NCBI GenBank assembly: GCA_946061495.1
Contig: CAMGSV010000038.1
Location: 1 to 14,997, forward strand
Length of the DNA stretch: 14,997 nucleotides
Direction: 5' to 3'
From: an uncultured Spirochaetales bacterium
GTDB lineage: Bacteria; Spirochaetota; Spirochaetia; Treponematales; Treponemataceae
Part shown: in pieces, positions 13,907-14,997 of the stretch
Layout of the letters: each line of letters begins with the position of its first letter
How positions within the stretch are numbered: the stretch's first letter is position 1
The notes under the pieces: generated by a model
Told to the model about the DNA's origin: nothing
Database searches by the model: none
The model's input: the letters and a program-made list of their open reading frames with translations, nothing else
Translations under genes and position numbers: made by a program

Positions 13907-14997
13907 CACCTTGACATTGCGACCCTTTCACTATGTCACCCCCTCCATCTCCACCATGACCATACTCATGCTCTGTGTATTGTGTCCCCATATTGTCATG
14001 CTTTTCGTCACCTCCAGCTTCCAGTCCCTGCTGCTCATCTTGTCCTGCATACTGTCCTCCTTTGCTGCGGAGGCCATAGACGCTCTGCTGATACGGAAGC
14101 GTACCCCCAACATTCCGGTTACCTTGCTGCAGGGGATTCTGACGGGAATGTTCCTGCCGCCCTCCTATCCGGTGGTGACGGTGTTCCTCCTGACGTTCAT
14201 AACACTGTTCATCGTCAAGTATTCCTTTGGGGGAATTGCGGGCTCATGGGTGAATCCTGTGGCCTTTTCCATTGTAATGGCCTATTTTATTGGTGCCCTC
14301 TGGTTTCCCACCTACATCATCTCACCGATGACCCTTCAGGCTCACAACGCATCCCTCATAATGATTAAGGACGGCGTGTTTCCGGTGCATTCCTTTGACA
14401 TGGTGATAACTGGATTCCTCAACAGCACTGTCTTTGCCAAACTGGGAACCAACATCCCTGAGGGATACATGTCCTTGCTGTGGGACAACGGGGCGGTGAT
14501 TCCCGCCTTTCGGTTCAATCTGTTTACCCTGATTGGCTCCCTGGTGCTTTTTGCCACCCGTTCCCTGTCTTGGGAAGTGCCGGTGAGCTTTCTGGTAACC
14601 TACAGCTTCTTGGTATGGCTCCTCTGTCCGATTTTTGCCGGAGGAAGCCTGGGAAACGGAGACATCATACTTGCGCTTTTTACCAGTGGAACTCTGATAA
14701 CGGCCTTCTTTGTGCTGTCTTGGTATGGAACGGTACCGATGACGGTGGTGGGAAAGCTCTGCTACGGCATTTCCACCGGTGTTGCCGCCTTCTTCATTGC
14801 TGGTTATGGACTTTCTGCCGCCGGAGCCATGTTCTCCGTATTCTGCGGAAACATCTTCTCCCTATTGATTCAAATGATAGAGAATTATTACCGGGAAAAG
14901 CAGCTGAACTGTCCTGTTCGTCCCCAAACTCACCATCTTCAGGGGGGTGCGCTTACGCCGGGAGACGCAGGCAACGGTGATATTACGTATCACTGCG
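13893..14997 (+). CDS. rnfD: RnfD-like membrane subunit, incomplete at the right edge
   Basis: Integral membrane subunit of the Rnf/NqrB type; 368 codons are visible and the frame is open to the end of the window. AGAGGAG (13880-13886) lies 6 nt before ATG 13893, inside the end of rnfC. Family marks: short N-terminus with RPFHYVTPSIS, LLQGILTGMFLPP (78-90), IVKYSFGGIAGSWVNP (107-122) corresponding to the K-x-x-FGG-x-G-x-x-x-NP block, and AFF (271-273) followed by helices ending GNIFSLLIQ. The [S/T]GAT flavin-attachment motif expected at about 145-175 is not seen, and the AFFMATD block is AFFVLSW. After about residue 335 comes a hydrophilic tail that most RnfD proteins lack. Rnf genes G, E, A and B would be expected downstream but lie outside the window. 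Confidence 0.85.
   Translation, partial: MRKNNTLTLRPFHYVTPSISTMTILMLCVLCPHIVMLFVTSSFQSLLLILSCILSSFAAEAIDALLIRKRTPNIPVTLLQGILTGMFLPPSYPVVTVFLLTFITLFIVKYSFGGIAGSWVNPVAFSIVMAYFIGALWFPTYIISPMTLQAHNASLIMIKDGVFPVHSFDMVITGFLNSTVFAKLGTNIPEGYMSLLWDNGAVIPAFRFNLFTLIGSLVLFATRSLSWEVPVSFLVTYSFLVWLLCPIFAGGSLGNGDIILALFTSGTLITAFFVLSWYGTVPMTVVGKLCYGISTGVAAFFIAGYGLSAAGAMFSVFCGNIFSLLIQMIENYYREKQLNCPVRPQTHHLQGGALTPGDAGNGDITYHC

Noticed and set aside
13982..14980. Offset open frames inside the rnfD region
   Set aside because: These overlap the continuous rnfD frame starting at 13893, which carries family motifs and membrane helices throughout. The offset frames show no motif.
1..14997. Mobile elements, CRISPR arrays, tRNA or rRNA genes
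   Set aside because: I looked for transposase or integrase motifs, regularly spaced repeats and tRNA-like cloverleaf signatures in the gaps and saw none. All gaps are below about 130 bp.

Overview
The window looks like chromosomal DNA of a host-associated spirochaete close to Treponema. This is inferred from gene content: a BMP/PnrA-type purine-nucleoside receptor with its ABC transporter, a PcnB-like enzyme beginning M-x-FRY, a DUF212 protein followed by a large membrane protein and a divergent rnfC-rnfD pair, and small helical or P-loop proteins of the kind spirochaetes keep. The DNA is moderately GC-rich with strong GC preference at third codon positions. Genes are tightly packed; no gap exceeds about 130 bp. 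I see no insertion sequence, prophage, CRISPR array, tRNA or rRNA.

Region 1 (1-1124): the left edge holds a broken junction. A THUMP-domain fragment of a COG0116-type RNA methyltransferase runs to about position 190 and is joined, in another frame, to the last codons of recN. The recN stop overlaps the start of a 267-residue helical protein of unknown function. Region 2 (1155-5996): a sigma70-like promoter drives pnrA, then a terminator-like hairpin, then a double-NBD ATPase and two permeases with overlapping genes. Together they form a purine-nucleoside importer, with the hairpin probably setting an excess of receptor over transporter. Region 3 (6003-7239): a near-consensus promoter, a single MalK/MsmX/UgpC-type ATPase without its own permeases, and a strong intrinsic terminator. 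Region 4 (7267-8585): a poly(A)-polymerase-type nucleotidyltransferase whose promoter lies so close to the start codon that the mRNA should be leaderless. Region 5 (8632-10618, minus strand): an RluA/RluC-family pseudouridine synthase followed by a P-loop protein fused to an Asp23/Gls24-like domain. Region 6 (10689-14997, plus strand): DUF212 (divergent PAP2), a 479-residue membrane protein of unknown function, rnfC, and rnfD cut by the right edge. The last three genes overlap, so they are probably one operon.

The points most worth a second look are the Rnf locus, the ATPase-Asp23 fusion, the leaderless promoters and the chimeric left edge. In the Rnf locus, RnfC keeps both [4Fe-4S] motifs but has lost the usual flavin/NADH-site signatures, RnfD shows no flavinylation motif, an unknown membrane protein is translationally coupled to rnfC, and a terminator-like hairpin sits just upstream of rnfC. 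I found no wholly new system that the sequence alone can prove. All family assignments come from reading motifs, not from database searches.
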